From the NCBI RefSeq assembly GCF_003627215.1, contig NZ_CP032677.1, positions 372,001-436,000 of the forward strand: a stretch of 64,000 nucleotides of DNA, given 5' to 3'. The position numbers were made by a program, and so were the translations under genes. The notes beneath the pieces were generated by a model that worked only from the letters and a program-made list of their open reading frames with translations, searched no databases and was not told where the DNA came from. This DNA is from Pseudomonas sp. Leaf58. Lineage in GTDB: Bacteria; Pseudomonadota; Gammaproteobacteria; Pseudomonadales; Pseudomonadaceae. Of the stretch, positions 43,089 through 51,535 are shown one piece after another; within the stretch, counting starts at the first letter, position 1, and every line of letters starts with the position of its first letter.

Positions 43089-43603
43089 GTCGGCTCCCCG
43101 TACAGGGCCACGTAGCATTGGCGCATGCCCTGGGCGATGTACTGACGCACCCGTGATACCGAAACCCCCAGGCGTTCGGCTATTTCGCTATGGCCCATGC
43201 CGTCCAGGCGATTGTGCAGGAAGGCCGCGCGAGCCTTGCTCGACAGCTTGCCCAGTAGGCGGTCGATAGCCTTGAGGTCTTCAAGGATCAGGTGCTGCAC
43301 TTCCGGGGAGGGGTGTTCGGCTTCCGGCACTAGTGCCAGTTCGGTCAGATAGGCCTGTTCCAGCGCGGCGCGGCGGAAGTGGTCGAACAGCAACCCCTTT
43401 GCTACGGCGGCGAGGAAGGCCCGGGGTTCGCGGGGGGTATCCAGCCGCTCACGGCCGAGCAGGCGCACGAAGGTGTCCTGGCTCAGGTCTTCGGCACGTT
43501 GGCGGCAGGCCATGCTGCGTTGCAGCCAGGCGAGCAGCCAGCCGCGATGGTCGCGGTACAGCGCACCGACCAGATCAGCGTGTGGGCTCTGTGCAGAAGA
43601 CAA
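43085..43603 (-). CDS. ECF sigma factor, iron-starvation type
   Basis: The 172-residue FecI-like sigma factor has region 2 with AEDLSQDTFVRLLGRE (about 37-52) and region 4 with the helix-turn-helix HSEIAERLGVSVSRVRQYI (about 138-156). It directs transcription of the receptor gene when its siderophore is bound. The start is TTG at 43603, backed by GGGGGGA 8 nt upstream; no better ATG exists. A Fur-box-like sequence lies about 35 bp upstream, so iron represses it. It forms one unit with fecR. Confidence 0.93.
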   Translation of the reverse strand: MSSAQSPHADLVGALYRDHRGWLLAWLQRSMACRQRAEDLSQDTFVRLLGRERLDTPREPRAFLAAVAKGLLFDHFRRAALEQAYLTELALVPEAEHPSPEVQHLILEDLKAIDRLLGKLSSKARAAFLHNRLDGMGHSEIAERLGVSVSRVRQYIAQGMRQCYVALYGEPT

Positions 43604-43636
43604 GCAGCGTCCCCCCGGAACGTATGTATTAACTAA

Positions 43637-43651
43637 CGATAATTATTCGCG
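43637..43651 (-). promoter_or_regulatory. Fur box before the ECF sigma gene
   Basis: CGATAAT-T-ATTCGCG fits the 7-1-7 Fur pattern TGATAAT-N-ATTATCA with 6/7 matches in the left arm and 4/7 in the right. The stretch around it is distinctly AT-rich. Confidence 0.6.
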
Positions 43652-43730
43652 ATTGTTGCAGAGGGGATGGGGTGGGTGCAATGGACGCTTATCGGATTGC
43701 CAGCATTGGACAGGTATTGCCTGTGCTGGC

Positions 43731-43821
43731 CTCTTCGCGGGTAAACCCGCTCCTACAAGTACCGCGCAATATTCCAGGCCTACTCGGTACCTGTAGGCGC
43801 GGGTTTACCCGCGAAGAGGCC
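43731..43821. repeat. REP element pair (inverted)
   Basis: CTCTTCGCGGGTAAACCCGC and GCGGGTTTACCCGCGAAGAG flank about 50 nt, between the ECF sigma promoter and the end of the exonuclease gene. Confidence 0.9.
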
Positions 43822-43839
43822 ATTAGCGCCAATACATCT

Positions 43840-44550
43840 CTACAGGCCGTGATTGTGGACCTTGCGCCGCCGCCACCCGCGCAGCCGCTGCTCCAGTTGC
43901 AACGGGCTGTCCAACTGCTGACGCTTGGCCTGGCTGAACAGGATCAGCGCCAGTTCCGCAGTTACCAGGGCATCGGCACTGGCATGATGGCGCTCTTCCA
44001 CCTGCAGGCCAAACCGCGCCACCCAGTCATCCAGCCCGGCCTCGCGCAACACCGTGTCGGGGTTGAGCATCGGTGCCAGCTCGGCAACATCCAGAAAGGG
44101 CGACTGCAAGCGGTAACCCAGGCTTTCTTTCAGCGCGCGGGCCAGCATGCGCTGGTCGAAGGGGGCATGGAATGCCAACACCGGGCTATCGCCAATGAAG
44201 TCGAGCAAATCGAGCAAGGCTTCGGCCGGGTCGCAACCGGCAGCCAGGGCACTTGGGCCCAGGCCGTGAATCAGCACGCTGGCGTTGGTCTTCTGCAAAG
44301 GCCTGTGTAGGGTGCGTTCGAACTGCTGGGCAAAATCGATGGCGCCGTCTTCGATAGCCACCGCACCGATTGACAGCACTTGGTCACGGTTGGGGTTGAG
44401 GCCGCTGGTTTCCAGGTCCAGCACTACCCAGCGCTGCTCGCGCAGGCTACACACCCCCAAGGGCGCGGGCTTGGCTAGCCGGGCCAGGCGCTGGCGGGTG
44501 GTGTGGTCCAGGTCGGGTGCGCTGGGGCGCAGCCAGGCGAACAAACTCAT
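43840..44550 (-). CDS. DnaQ-like 3'-5' exonuclease (DEDDh)
   Basis: The 236-residue exonuclease has the three Exo motifs: VVLDLETSGLNP with D44 and E46, LAFHAPFDQRML with Asp near 132, and the final HHASADALVT with His and Asp near 186-191. It is therefore a DEDDh enzyme able to trim DNA or RNA 3' ends. It is a stand-alone protein, not the Pol III epsilon subunit. Its ATG overlaps the stop of the cNMP/CBS/DUF294 gene (ATGA), which links the two in function; such pairs recur in proteobacteria. Confidence 0.9.
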   Translation of the reverse strand: MSLFAWLRPSAPDLDHTTRQRLARLAKPAPLGVCSLREQRWVVLDLETSGLNPNRDQVLSIGAVAIEDGAIDFAQQFERTLHRPLQKTNASVLIHGLGPSALAAGCDPAEALLDLLDFIGDSPVLAFHAPFDQRMLARALKESLGYRLQSPFLDVAELAPMLNPDTVLREAGLDDWVARFGLQVEERHHASADALVTAELALILFSQAKRQQLDSPLQLEQRLRGWRRRKVHNHGL

Positions 44551-46484
44551 AGTTGGTACCGCAGGGCCAGGCTGCTTTGCAGGCGCTGGGCCTGGCGCAG
44601 GGACTCGCGCAGGATGCGCCGGTCCAGGTGGTTGAGGCTGTCGGGGTCGAGCCGGTTGGAGTACGGCAGGTTGTCGCGGGCTTGGCGCTGGTGCTGTTGC
44701 ATGCGCGTTTGCTGGATGAAGTGGTACGCCTCTTCATACGCTGCACCGTCCAGCGCCTCGATCACGCCCTTGGCCACCAGCTGGCGCAGGCGGTCCAGGG
44801 TATTGCAGGCGCCGATGCCATTGGCCATGGCCAGCAACCGGGCACCGTCGACAAAGGGCGTCAGGCCCTGGACCTTGAGGTCGAGGGTGGCGGCCTTGTC
44901 GTTACCTTGGCGGGTCAGCACGAACTCGCGCAGGCGGCCAACCGGTGGGCGCTGGCGCAGGGCATTGTCAGCCATCATGCGCTGGAACAGGCGGTTGTCG
45001 GCTACTTGCTCGAGCAGGCCTTGGCGCAGTTGCTCGCAGCCTTGCTCGTCGCCCCACACCACGCGCAGGTCGAAGTAGATACTCGAACCCAGCAGGCTTT
45101 CCGGGCTGGCTTCGCGCACAAAGCCGGCGAACCGCCGCGCCCACTCGCTGCGCGACAGGCACAGTTCGGGGTTGCCGGCCATGACATTGCCTTTGCACAG
45201 GGTAAAGCCGCATTGCGCCAGGCCCTGGTTGATGTATTGCGCCAGCGGCAGCAAGCGGGCGCGGATGGCGTCGGCTTCGGCGCTGTTGGCGGCTTCGAAC
45301 AGGATGCCGTTGTCCTGGTCGGTGTGTAGGGTTTGTTCGCGGCGCCCTTCGCTGCCGAAGCACAGCCAGCTGAATGGCACGCCAGGGTCACCACGTTCGG
45401 CCAGCGCCAGTTCGATCACCCGGCAGACGGTGTGGTCGTTGAGCAAGGTGATGATCTGGGTGATCTGCGTTGACGAGGCGCCGTGGGCCAGCATGCGCTC
45501 GACCAATTGGCTGATCTCGCCGCGCAGCGACACCAGGTTATCCAGCCGTGGCGCATGGCGGATGGTGCGCGCCAAGTGCACCAAGTCGACCCGTTGCAAG
45601 GAGAACAGGTCCCGCTCCGAAACTACCCCGCACAGGCGCTGGTTTTCCACCAGGCACACATGGGCAATATGCCGCTCGGTCATGGCCATGGCCGCGTCGA
45701 AGGCGCTGGCCTGGGGGCTGAGGTAAAACGGCTGGGCGGTCATGTGCCGTTCGATCGGCGCGCCCAGGTCGGCATCGGCCGCAGCCACCACCTGGCGCAG
45801 GTCGCGCAGGGTGAAGATACCGGTGGGGTAGCGCTGCGGGTCGACCACCACGATGCTGCCAACCTGCTGCTCGTGCATCAACCGCACGGCGTCGCGCAGC
45901 GGGGTGTCGGCGCTGCAGACTACTGGGTGGCGCATGGCCAGTTCGCCCAGCGGCGTGTTCAGCGAATACTGGGTGCCGAGGGTTTCCACCGCGCGTTGGC
46001 GTACCTGCTGGTTGACCTGGTCGAGCAGGCTGCTGACCCCGCGCAGGGCAAAATCCCGAAACACATCAGACATCGAGAACACGCGGATGAAGGCCGCCTT
46101 GTTCAGCTGCAGGCAGAAGGTGTCTTCACCGGCCAGGTGCTCGGTGCGGGTCGCCCGCTCGCCAATCAGCGCCGCCAGTGGGAAGCATTCACCGCTGGTG
46201 ATCTCGAACGTGGTCTCCATGCCGGGCTTGACCAGGTGCTGGCGCTCGCCGACCACGCGGCCTTGCTTGACGATGTAGAAGTGCTCGACCGGGCCGTCGG
46301 CAGGTTTGACAATGCTTTCGCCACTGGCATAGAAGCGCAGTTGGCACTGTTCGACCAGATAGGCCAGATGGCTGTGTTCCATCTGGTTGAACGGAGGAAA
46401 ACGCTGCAAGAACTGCAACGTGCCCTGGATGTTCTGCAGCACTGCCGTCCTGCCCGCCTGGCTATAGGCGTCCTTTTTGCTCAT
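44547..46484 (-). CDS. cNMP-binding, CBS and DUF294 nucleotidyltransferase-like protein
   Basis: The 645-residue cytoplasmic protein has an N-terminal cyclic-nucleotide-binding domain (about 20-150). A CBS pair follows (about 165-285, with VGSIVVVDPQRYPTGIFTLR). The DUF294 nucleotidyltransferase domain carries CFGSEGRREQTLHTDQDNG (about 374-392), and a DUF294_C helical domain ends the protein. The GS...DxD signature is the metal site of the nucleotidyltransferase fold, as in the GlnD uridylyltransferase. The target is unknown. It overlaps the exonuclease gene and is divergent from a receiver-domain gene. The first residues are MSKKDAYSQAGR. Confidence 0.88.
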   Translation of the reverse strand: MSKKDAYSQAGRTAVLQNIQGTLQFLQRFPPFNQMEHSHLAYLVEQCQLRFYASGESIVKPADGPVEHFYIVKQGRVVGERQHLVKPGMETTFEITSGECFPLAALIGERATRTEHLAGEDTFCLQLNKAAFIRVFSMSDVFRDFALRGVSSLLDQVNQQVRQRAVETLGTQYSLNTPLGELAMRHPVVCSADTPLRDAVRLMHEQQVGSIVVVDPQRYPTGIFTLRDLRQVVAAADADLGAPIERHMTAQPFYLSPQASAFDAAMAMTERHIAHVCLVENQRLCGVVSERDLFSLQRVDLVHLARTIRHAPRLDNLVSLRGEISQLVERMLAHGASSTQITQIITLLNDHTVCRVIELALAERGDPGVPFSWLCFGSEGRREQTLHTDQDNGILFEAANSAEADAIRARLLPLAQYINQGLAQCGFTLCKGNVMAGNPELCLSRSEWARRFAGFVREASPESLLGSSIYFDLRVVWGDEQGCEQLRQGLLEQVADNRLFQRMMADNALRQRPPVGRLREFVLTRQGNDKAATLDLKVQGLTPFVDGARLLAMANGIGACNTLDRLRQLVAKGVIEALDGAAYEEAYHFIQQTRMQQHQRQARDNLPYSNRLDPDSLNHLDRRILRESLRQAQRLQSSLALRYQL

Positions 46485-46510
46485 GACACTGACCGTATCG
46501 CTACGCCGAA

Positions 46511-46532
46511 CTATATATATATCTATATATAG
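46511..46532. promoter_or_regulatory. AT-only palindrome in a divergent promoter
   Basis: CTATATATA-TATC-TATATATAG is an almost pure TA stretch in a GC-rich genome. It lies 26 bp before the DUF294 gene and upstream of the receiver gene. It may be a -10 element, a melting site or a regulator-binding site. Confidence 0.4.
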
Positions 46533-46698
46533 GTGCCGGCTTCGTTGTTTTCGGGTTCCATGGTCGGCTTACGGCGGTTTGGTGCCCATTGGACGTAAGT
46601 CTATGAGCGCCGCTGTCAACGGCCCGATGAAAGGCGAGCCGGGTTACGCAGCTTATGCGGTCCTAATGCTGAAGCGGAATGTTCTTGAAGAGATGGCC

Positions 46699-47148
46699 AT
46701 GCCTGAGCACACCGAGATCCTGAGCGACGCCGAACGCGAGGCCTTGGCCGTTGTGAGCAAAAGTGCGCCTGTGGCCACCAGGCCGTTGGTGCTGGTTGTG
46801 GATGACAACGCAGTCAACCGCGGGGCGCTGATCCTGTACCTGAAAAGCAGGGGTATCGACGCCGTAGGGGCGGACGGGGCTGAGGAAGCCAGGCTGTACC
46901 TGCATTTTGAGAAGCGGATTGGTTTGATGATTACCGATTTGCGCATGCAGCCCGAGGATGGCCTGGACTTGATCCGGACGATTCGCAATTCGGAGCGGGC
47001 GGCGCTGTCGATCATCGTGGTGTCCGGTGACACCGATGTGAAGGAGGCGGTCGACGCGATGCACCTGGGGGTGGTGGACTTCCTGCTCAAACCGGTGGAT
47101 CTGGGCAAGCTGCTGGATCTGGTGAAGAAAGAACTGAAGATCGAGTAA
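46699..47148 (+). CDS. Stand-alone response-regulator receiver protein
   Basis: The 149-residue product is a receiver domain with a short N-terminal tail and no output domain. Acidic pocket residues D35 and D36 (VLVVDDNAVN), phospho-acceptor D80 (LMITDLRMQP), S109 (VVSGDTD) and K131 (FLLKPVD) are all present. It probably passes phosphate or acts by protein contact. I take ATG at 46699 with GAAGAG upstream; in-frame starts at 46693 and 46603 are possible and would add residues without a domain. No sensor kinase gene is nearby. It diverges from the DUF294 gene. Confidence 0.8.
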   Translation: MPEHTEILSDAEREALAVVSKSAPVATRPLVLVVDDNAVNRGALILYLKSRGIDAVGADGAEEARLYLHFEKRIGLMITDLRMQPEDGLDLIRTIRNSERAALSIIVVSGDTDVKEAVDAMHLGVVDFLLKPVDLGKLLDLVKKELKIE

Positions 47149-47157
47149 TGCGAAAGA

Positions 47158-47174
47158 GGGCCGCAAAGCGGCCC
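47158..47174 (-). terminator. Hairpin between receiver gene and glcB
   Basis: GGGCCGC-AAA-GCGGCCC is a perfect 7-bp stem between the convergent receiver and glcB genes. On the minus strand it is followed by TCTTTC, a weak T-run, so it may end glcB transcripts. Confidence 0.5.
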
Positions 47175-47191
47175 CCTGTCGCAGCGGTTAC

Positions 47192-49369
47192 TTACAACCC
47201 GTTACGCGCCTTGAACTCGCGGCGACGGCGGTGCAGGACCGGCTCGGTATAACCGTTGGGCTGCTTGCCACCTTCTACGACCAGCTCTACAGCCGCCTGG
47301 AACGCGACGTTGTCGTCGAAGTTCGGCGCCATTGGGCGATACAAGGCGTCACCAGCGTTCTGCTGGTCGACTACCACAGCCATACGCTTGAGGCTTTCCA
47401 GCACCTGCTCCTGACTGACCACGCCATGGCGCAGCCAGTTGGCCAGCAGCTGGGCCGAGATGCGCAGGGTGGCGCGGTCTTCCATCAGGCCGACGTTGTT
47501 GATGTCCGGCACCTTCGAACAACCCACGCCCTGGTCGATCCAGCGCACTACATAGCCGAGGATGCCCTGGGCGTTGTTGTCCAGTTCGTTGCGGATCTCT
47601 TCGGCTGACCAGTTGGTGTCGGCAGCCAGCGGGATGGCCAGGATGTCGTCCACCGAGGCCGGGGTACGCGAGGCCAGTTCACGCTGGCGGGCCTGCACGT
47701 CGACCTTGTGGTAGTGCAGGGCGTGCAGGGTGGCGGCGGTCGGCGACGGCACCCAAGCGGTGTTGGCACCGGCCAGCGGGTGGGCGATCTTCTGCTCGAG
47801 CATGGCGGCCATCAGGTCGGGCATGGCCCACATGCCTTTGCCGATCTGCGCGCGGCCTTGCAGGCCGGTGGCCAGGCCAACGTCGACGTTGTTGTTCTCG
47901 TAGGCACCGATCCACTTCTCGTTCTTCATGGCGCCCTTACGCACCACGGCGCCGGCTTCCATCGAGGTGTGGATTTCATCGCCAGTGCGGTCGAGGAAGC
48001 CCGTGTTGATGAACGCTACACGCTCGGCGGCAGCTTTGATGCACGACTTGAGGTTGACCGTGGTGCGGCGCTCCTCGTCCATGATGCCGACCTTTACCGT
48101 GTTGCGCGGCATACCCAGCAAGTCTTCGACTTGGCTGAAGATTTCGGCGGCAAACGCCACTTCTTCAGGGCCGTGCATCTTCGGCTTGACGATGTACACG
48201 CTGCCGGTGCGAGTGTTCTTGCGGCTGGTGTTGCCGTTGAGGTTGTGCAGGGCGATCAGGTTGGTGAACAGGCCGTCCTGGATGCCTTCGGGGATTTCAT
48301 TGCCCTGGGCGTCGAGGATTGCCGGGTTGGTCATCAGGTGGCCAACGTTGCGCACGAACAGCAGCGAGCGGCCGTGCAAGGTCACGCTGCCGCCGTTGGG
48401 CGCGGCGTATTCGCGGTCCGGGTTCATGGTGCGGGTGAAGGTTTTGCCACCCTTGCTCACGGTTTCGGCCAGATCGCCTTTCATCAGGCCCAGCCAGTTG
48501 CGGTAGACGATTACCTTGTCGTCGGCGTCGACGGCGGCAACCGAGTCCTCGCAGTCCATGATGGTGGTCAGCGCCGACTCCATCAGGATGTCTTTGACGC
48601 CAGCGGCGTCGGTGCTGCCGACCGGGGTGCTGGCATCTACCTGAATTTCGAAGTGCAGGCCATTGTGCTTGAGCAACACCGAAGTCGGTGCATCGGCATC
48701 GCCAATGAAACCGATCAATTGGGCGTCGTCACGCAGGCCGCTGTTGCTGCCACCCTTGAGGGCAACGACCAGCTTGCCGCCTTGGATGCGGTAGGCGGTC
48801 GAGTCAACGTGCGAACCCGCCGCCAGTGGCGCAGCTTCGTCGAGGAAGGCGCGGGCGAAGGCAATGACCTTGTCGCCACGGGCCTTGTTGTAGCCCTGGC
48901 CTTTTTCCGCGCCGCCTTCATCGCTGATGACGTCGGTGCCATACAGGGCGTCGTACAGCGAACCCCAACGGGCGTTGGCGGCGTTCAGGGCGAAGCGGGC
49001 GTTCATCACCGGAACAACCAGCTGTGGGCCGGCCATGTGGGCGATTTCTTCGTCCACGTTCTGGGTGGTGGCCTGGAAATCGTCAGCTTGTGGCAGCAGG
49101 TAGCCGATTTCCTGGAGGAATGCTTTGTAGGCGACGGCGTCGTGTGCCTGGCCTTTGCGTGCCTGGTGCCAGGCGTCGATCTTGGCTTGCAGCTCGTCGC
49201 GCTTGGCGAGCAGGGCTTTGTTCTTTGGAGCGAGGTCATTGATGATCTTCTCTGCACCCGCCCAGAACTGCTCGGCGACGATGCCGGTCCCGGGGATGGC
49301 TTCGTTATTTACGAAGTCGTACAGGACCTTGGCGACCTGAAGGCCACCGACTTGAACGTATCCAGTCAT
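47192..49369 (-). CDS. glcB: Malate synthase G
   Basis: The 725-residue TIM-barrel enzyme condenses glyoxylate with acetyl-CoA to malate, the second step of glyoxylate and glycolate use. Size and the N-terminus [20 protein letters not shown] identify the monomeric G form, not MS-A. Conserved segments include the [21 protein letters not shown] block (about 264-284) and the Arg/Glu/Asp site around [21 protein letters not shown] use ATG at 49369, with GAGG upstream, rather than the longer start at 49381. A TGTAGT...ACTACA repeat lies upstream. Confidence 0.97.
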   Translation of the reverse strand: MTGYVQVGGLQVAKVLYDFVNNEAIPGTGIVAEQFWAGAEKIINDLAPKNKALLAKRDELQAKIDAWHQARKGQAHDAVAYKAFLQEIGYLLPQADDFQATTQNVDEEIAHMAGPQLVVPVMNARFALNAANARWGSLYDALYGTDVISDEGGAEKGQGYNKARGDKVIAFARAFLDEAAPLAAGSHVDSTAYRIQGGKLVVALKGGSNSGLRDDAQLIGFIGDADAPTSVLLKHNGLHFEIQVDASTPVGSTDAAGVKDILMESALTTIMDCEDSVAAVDADDKVIVYRNWLGLMKGDLAETVSKGGKTFTRTMNPDREYAAPNGGSVTLHGRSLLFVRNVGHLMTNPAILDAQGNEIPEGIQDGLFTNLIALHNLNGNTSRKNTRTGSVYIVKPKMHGPEEVAFAAEIFSQVEDLLGMPRNTVKVGIMDEERRTTVNLKSCIKAAAERVAFINTGFLDRTGDEIHTSMEAGAVVRKGAMKNEKWIGAYENNNVDVGLATGLQGRAQIGKGMWAMPDLMAAMLEQKIAHPLAGANTAWVPSPTAATLHALHYHKVDVQARQRELASRTPASVDDILAIPLAADTNWSAEEIRNELDNNAQGILGYVVRWIDQGVGCSKVPDINNVGLMEDRATLRISAQLLANWLRHGVVSQEQVLESLKRMAVVVDQQNAGDALYRPMAPNFDDNVAFQAAVELVVEGGKQPNGYTEPVLHRRRREFKARNGL

Positions 49370-49448
49370 TGCTTGCCTCACTCTGCTCAGCTATTTCGCT
49401 CTTCTGTATTAAGCCTGTAGCGCTTCTCTAAACACGGCACCAGTGCGT

Positions 49449-49469
49449 GCCCCCGGGAAACCCGAGGGC
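49449..49469. other. Hairpin upstream of glcB
   Basis: GCCCCCGGG and CCCGAGGGC pair with one mismatch around AAA. It lies about 80 nt before the glcB ATG and would be in its leader if transcription starts further up. Confidence 0.4.
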
Positions 49470-49551
49470 GGCTGGGTGCGGCCTGTCAGACCAGCTGGCA
49501 GACGGTGTGCGTATTTTCACAGGCGCCTTGGCAGACATCCAAACGACGTTT

Positions 49552-49577
49552 TGTAGTCCGCGCCACGGGATACTACA
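49552..49577. promoter_or_regulatory. TGTAGT-N14-ACTACA repeat before glcB
   Basis: It carries the same half-sites as the aceE operators but with a 14-bp spacer, so the half-site starts are 20 bp apart (two helical turns). It is about 185 bp before the glcB start. Confidence 0.4.
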
Positions 49578-49733
49578 TGAAGCAGTAGGCGGGGCAAAAT
49601 CAGACTAAAAGCGCCGTTATGCGACCCGTTGGTCGCGTATGGTCACGCTGGGAGTGGGTATGTTCGCAAAAAACAGGTGGATTGTTCCAGATAAATCTTG
49701 AAACAGTACACGATTGGCTGTGCGGATTGCCCT

Positions 49734-49748
49734 GCGGCAGGTTGCCGC
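49734..49748. promoter_or_regulatory. Inverted repeat at the GcvR-like promoter
   Basis: GCGGCA-GGT-TGCCGC lies where the -35 element would be for the TATACT at 49757-49762. A bound repressor here would block the promoter. Confidence 0.35.
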
Positions 49749-49817
49749 GCCTTGCCTATACTGAGTCGATCCCCCGATTTTCTGCCGCTTGGTGCGGTCC
49801 GACACGAGGAAGGGCTT

Positions 49818-50336
49818 GTGGATCATCTTGTACTGACTGTGATTGCCCCTGACAAGGCTGGGCAGGTGGAGCGCATTGCCCAATGTATCGCCGACCACAG
49901 TGGCAACTGGCTGGAAAGCCGCATGTCGCGCATGGCCGGGCAGTTTGCCGGCATCCTGCGGGTGGCGGTGCCGGCGGAAAACTACGACGAGTTGGTGGCC
50001 TCGCTGCAGGGCCTGGCCAGGTATGACATTCGCGTGCTGATTGCCGAAAGCGGCATCGAGCCGTCGTGCACCTGGAAGCCGATTGCCATGGAGCTGGTGG
50101 GCAATGACCGGCCGGGGATCGTGCGTGACATTACCCGGTTGCTGGCAGACCTTGGGGTTAACCTTGAGCGGTTTACCACCGAGGTGCGGCCGGCACCGAT
50201 GAGCAGCGAGCCGCTGTTCCATGCCGATGCGTTGCTGGCTTTGCCGTTGACCCTGTCGCTGGATGAGCTGCAACAGAAGCTGGAGAGCCTGGCGGATGAT
50301 TTGATGGTGGAGTTGAAGCTGCGGGCTGAGGAGTGA
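49818..50336 (+). CDS. GcvR-like double-ACT regulatory protein
   Basis: The 172-residue protein consists of two ACT domains: VLTVIAPDKAGQVERIAQCI (about 5-24) and MELVGNDRPGIVRDITRLLA (about 83-102). This is the layout of GcvR, which binds glycine and inhibits the activator GcvA of the glycine cleavage genes. The start is GTG at 49818 with GAGGA 8 nt upstream. Pseudomonads have several paralogues, so the exact ligand and partner are not certain. It is transcribed alone, convergent with rarD. Confidence 0.82.
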   Translation: MDHLVLTVIAPDKAGQVERIAQCIADHSGNWLESRMSRMAGQFAGILRVAVPAENYDELVASLQGLARYDIRVLIAESGIEPSCTWKPIAMELVGNDRPGIVRDITRLLADLGVNLERFTTEVRPAPMSSEPLFHADALLALPLTLSLDELQQKLESLADDLMVELKLRAEE

Positions 50337-50398
50337 CCCTAGATTGCCGGGGCTGCAAAGCTGCCCCCGCGGTTATCCCAATATCACGGGGAAGGCCT

Positions 50399-50407
50399 TG
50401 TGGATAA
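50399..50407 (-). promoter_or_regulatory. DnaA box
   Basis: TGTGGATAA is the reverse complement of TTATCCACA, a perfect strong DnaA box. A second identical box in the same orientation lies at 50512-50520. Confidence 0.5.
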
Positions 50408-50511
50408 CCTGGGGGCTCACCTCTCCAGCCCAGGCAACTCAAGCCCTCCAAGGCTTTGCTCAAAAAACACCCAAAAATCAGCAGGTTGTGCACAAAGCAC
50501 GGGGACGAGGG

Positions 50512-50520
50512 TGTGGATAA
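50512..50520 (-). promoter_or_regulatory. DnaA box
   Basis: TGTGGATAA again, 113 bp from the first. A third related sequence, TTATCCCAA (two mismatches), lies near 50373. Confidence 0.5.
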
Positions 50521-50533
50521 CCTTTGGAGATGT

Positions 50534-50566
50534 CTCTGCAGGCCACGAACCACAAGGCCTGCAGAG
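50534..50566. terminator. Bidirectional terminator candidate (GcvR-like / rarD)
   Basis: CTCTGCAGGCC and GGCCTGCAGAG form an 11-bp perfect stem with an 11-nt loop. A T-rich stretch follows on the plus strand after about nine bases (TGATCA-TTTTT-TGATCA at 50570-50586). It lies between two convergent genes. Confidence 0.6.
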
Positions 50567-50583
50567 TTGTGATCATTTTTTGA

Positions 50584-51471
50584 TCAGCTACGCTTGCGCA
50601 AACTCAACCACGCATCGACGCTGTAAATCGCCAAACCCGCCCAAATGAACATGAACGCCACCAACGTGCTCGACGACAAATGCTCATCGAACAGCAGCAC
50701 CGCCTGCAGCAGCACCAAGGTCGGCGCCAAGTACTGCAGGAAGCCCAGCGTGGTGTACGGCAGGTGCCGCGCAGCAGCGTTGAAGCACACCAGCGGTATC
50801 AGCGTCACCGGCCCCGCAGCTATCAGCCACAGCGCTTCGCTGCTAGTGTAGAAGGCGCCTTGGGCACTCATCGCCGCCGGGTGCAGCAGCAGCCAGCCAA
50901 GGGCCAGCGGTACCAGCATCCAGGTTTCCACCACCAAACCCGGCAATGCGGCCACCGGCGCCTGTTTGCGGATCAGGCCATAAAAGCCGAAGCTCAGCGC
51001 CAGCACCAGCGACACCCACGGCAGGCTGCCCACCTGCCACACCTGCTGGGCCACGCCCACGGCGGCCATGGCCACTGCCAGCCATTGCAGGCGGCGCAGG
51101 CGCTCGCCAAGAATCAGCATGCCCAACAGCACATTGATCAGCGGGTTGATGTAGTAGCCCAGGCTGGCCTCGAGCATGCGGCCATTGTTCACCGACCACA
51201 CATAGGTCAGCCAGTTGCCGGCGATCAGCGCCCCGCTCAAGGCCAGGATGCCTAGCCGGCGCGGGTTGTCGCGCAGTTCGCGCAGCCAGCCGGGGTGTTT
51301 CCATACCAGCAGCAGCAGCGAGCCAAACAGCGCCGACCACAGCACCCGGTGCACGATGATCTCTACCGCCGGGACGCTTTGGATCGCCTTGAAGTACAGG
51401 GGGAACAGGCCCCAGATGATGTAGGCGCTAAGGCCCAGTAAGTACCCGCGACGCGGGTTTGCGGCATGCAT
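50584..51471 (-). CDS. rarD: RarD/EamA-family permease
   Basis: The 295-residue inner-membrane protein has ten predicted helices in two EamA repeats. The first segments are YLLGLSAYIIWGLFPLYFKA (about 10-29) and VLWSALFGSLLLLVWK. The family (drug/metabolite transporter superfamily) is linked to chloramphenicol sensitivity in name, but its real substrate is unknown. The N-terminus and length match RarD. AAGGATTCTGC precedes the ATG. Confidence 0.9.
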   Translation of the reverse strand: MHAANPRRGYLLGLSAYIIWGLFPLYFKAIQSVPAVEIIVHRVLWSALFGSLLLLVWKHPGWLRELRDNPRRLGILALSGALIAGNWLTYVWSVNNGRMLEASLGYYINPLINVLLGMLILGERLRRLQWLAVAMAAVGVAQQVWQVGSLPWVSLVLALSFGFYGLIRKQAPVAALPGLVVETWMLVPLALGWLLLHPAAMSAQGAFYTSSEALWLIAAGPVTLIPLVCFNAAARHLPYTTLGFLQYLAPTLVLLQAVLLFDEHLSSSTLVAFMFIWAGLAIYSVDAWLSLRKRS

Positions 51472-51535
51472 GCAGAATCCTTGCTTAGGTAGCTAAATAA
51501 AGCGACGCCTATTGTAGACAGAGGCGAGCATGCTT

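Larger units (their letters stand above)
49370..49817. other. Intergenic region between glcB and the GcvR-like gene
   Basis: This 448-nt divergent region holds, in order, a hairpin (49449-49469), a TGTAGT-N14-ACTACA repeat (49552-49577), a GCGGCA-GGT-TGCCGC repeat (49734-49748) and a TATACT -10 candidate (49757-49762). I see no gene in it; an in-frame extension of the GcvR-like frame to 49698 has no ribosome site. Confidence 0.65.
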
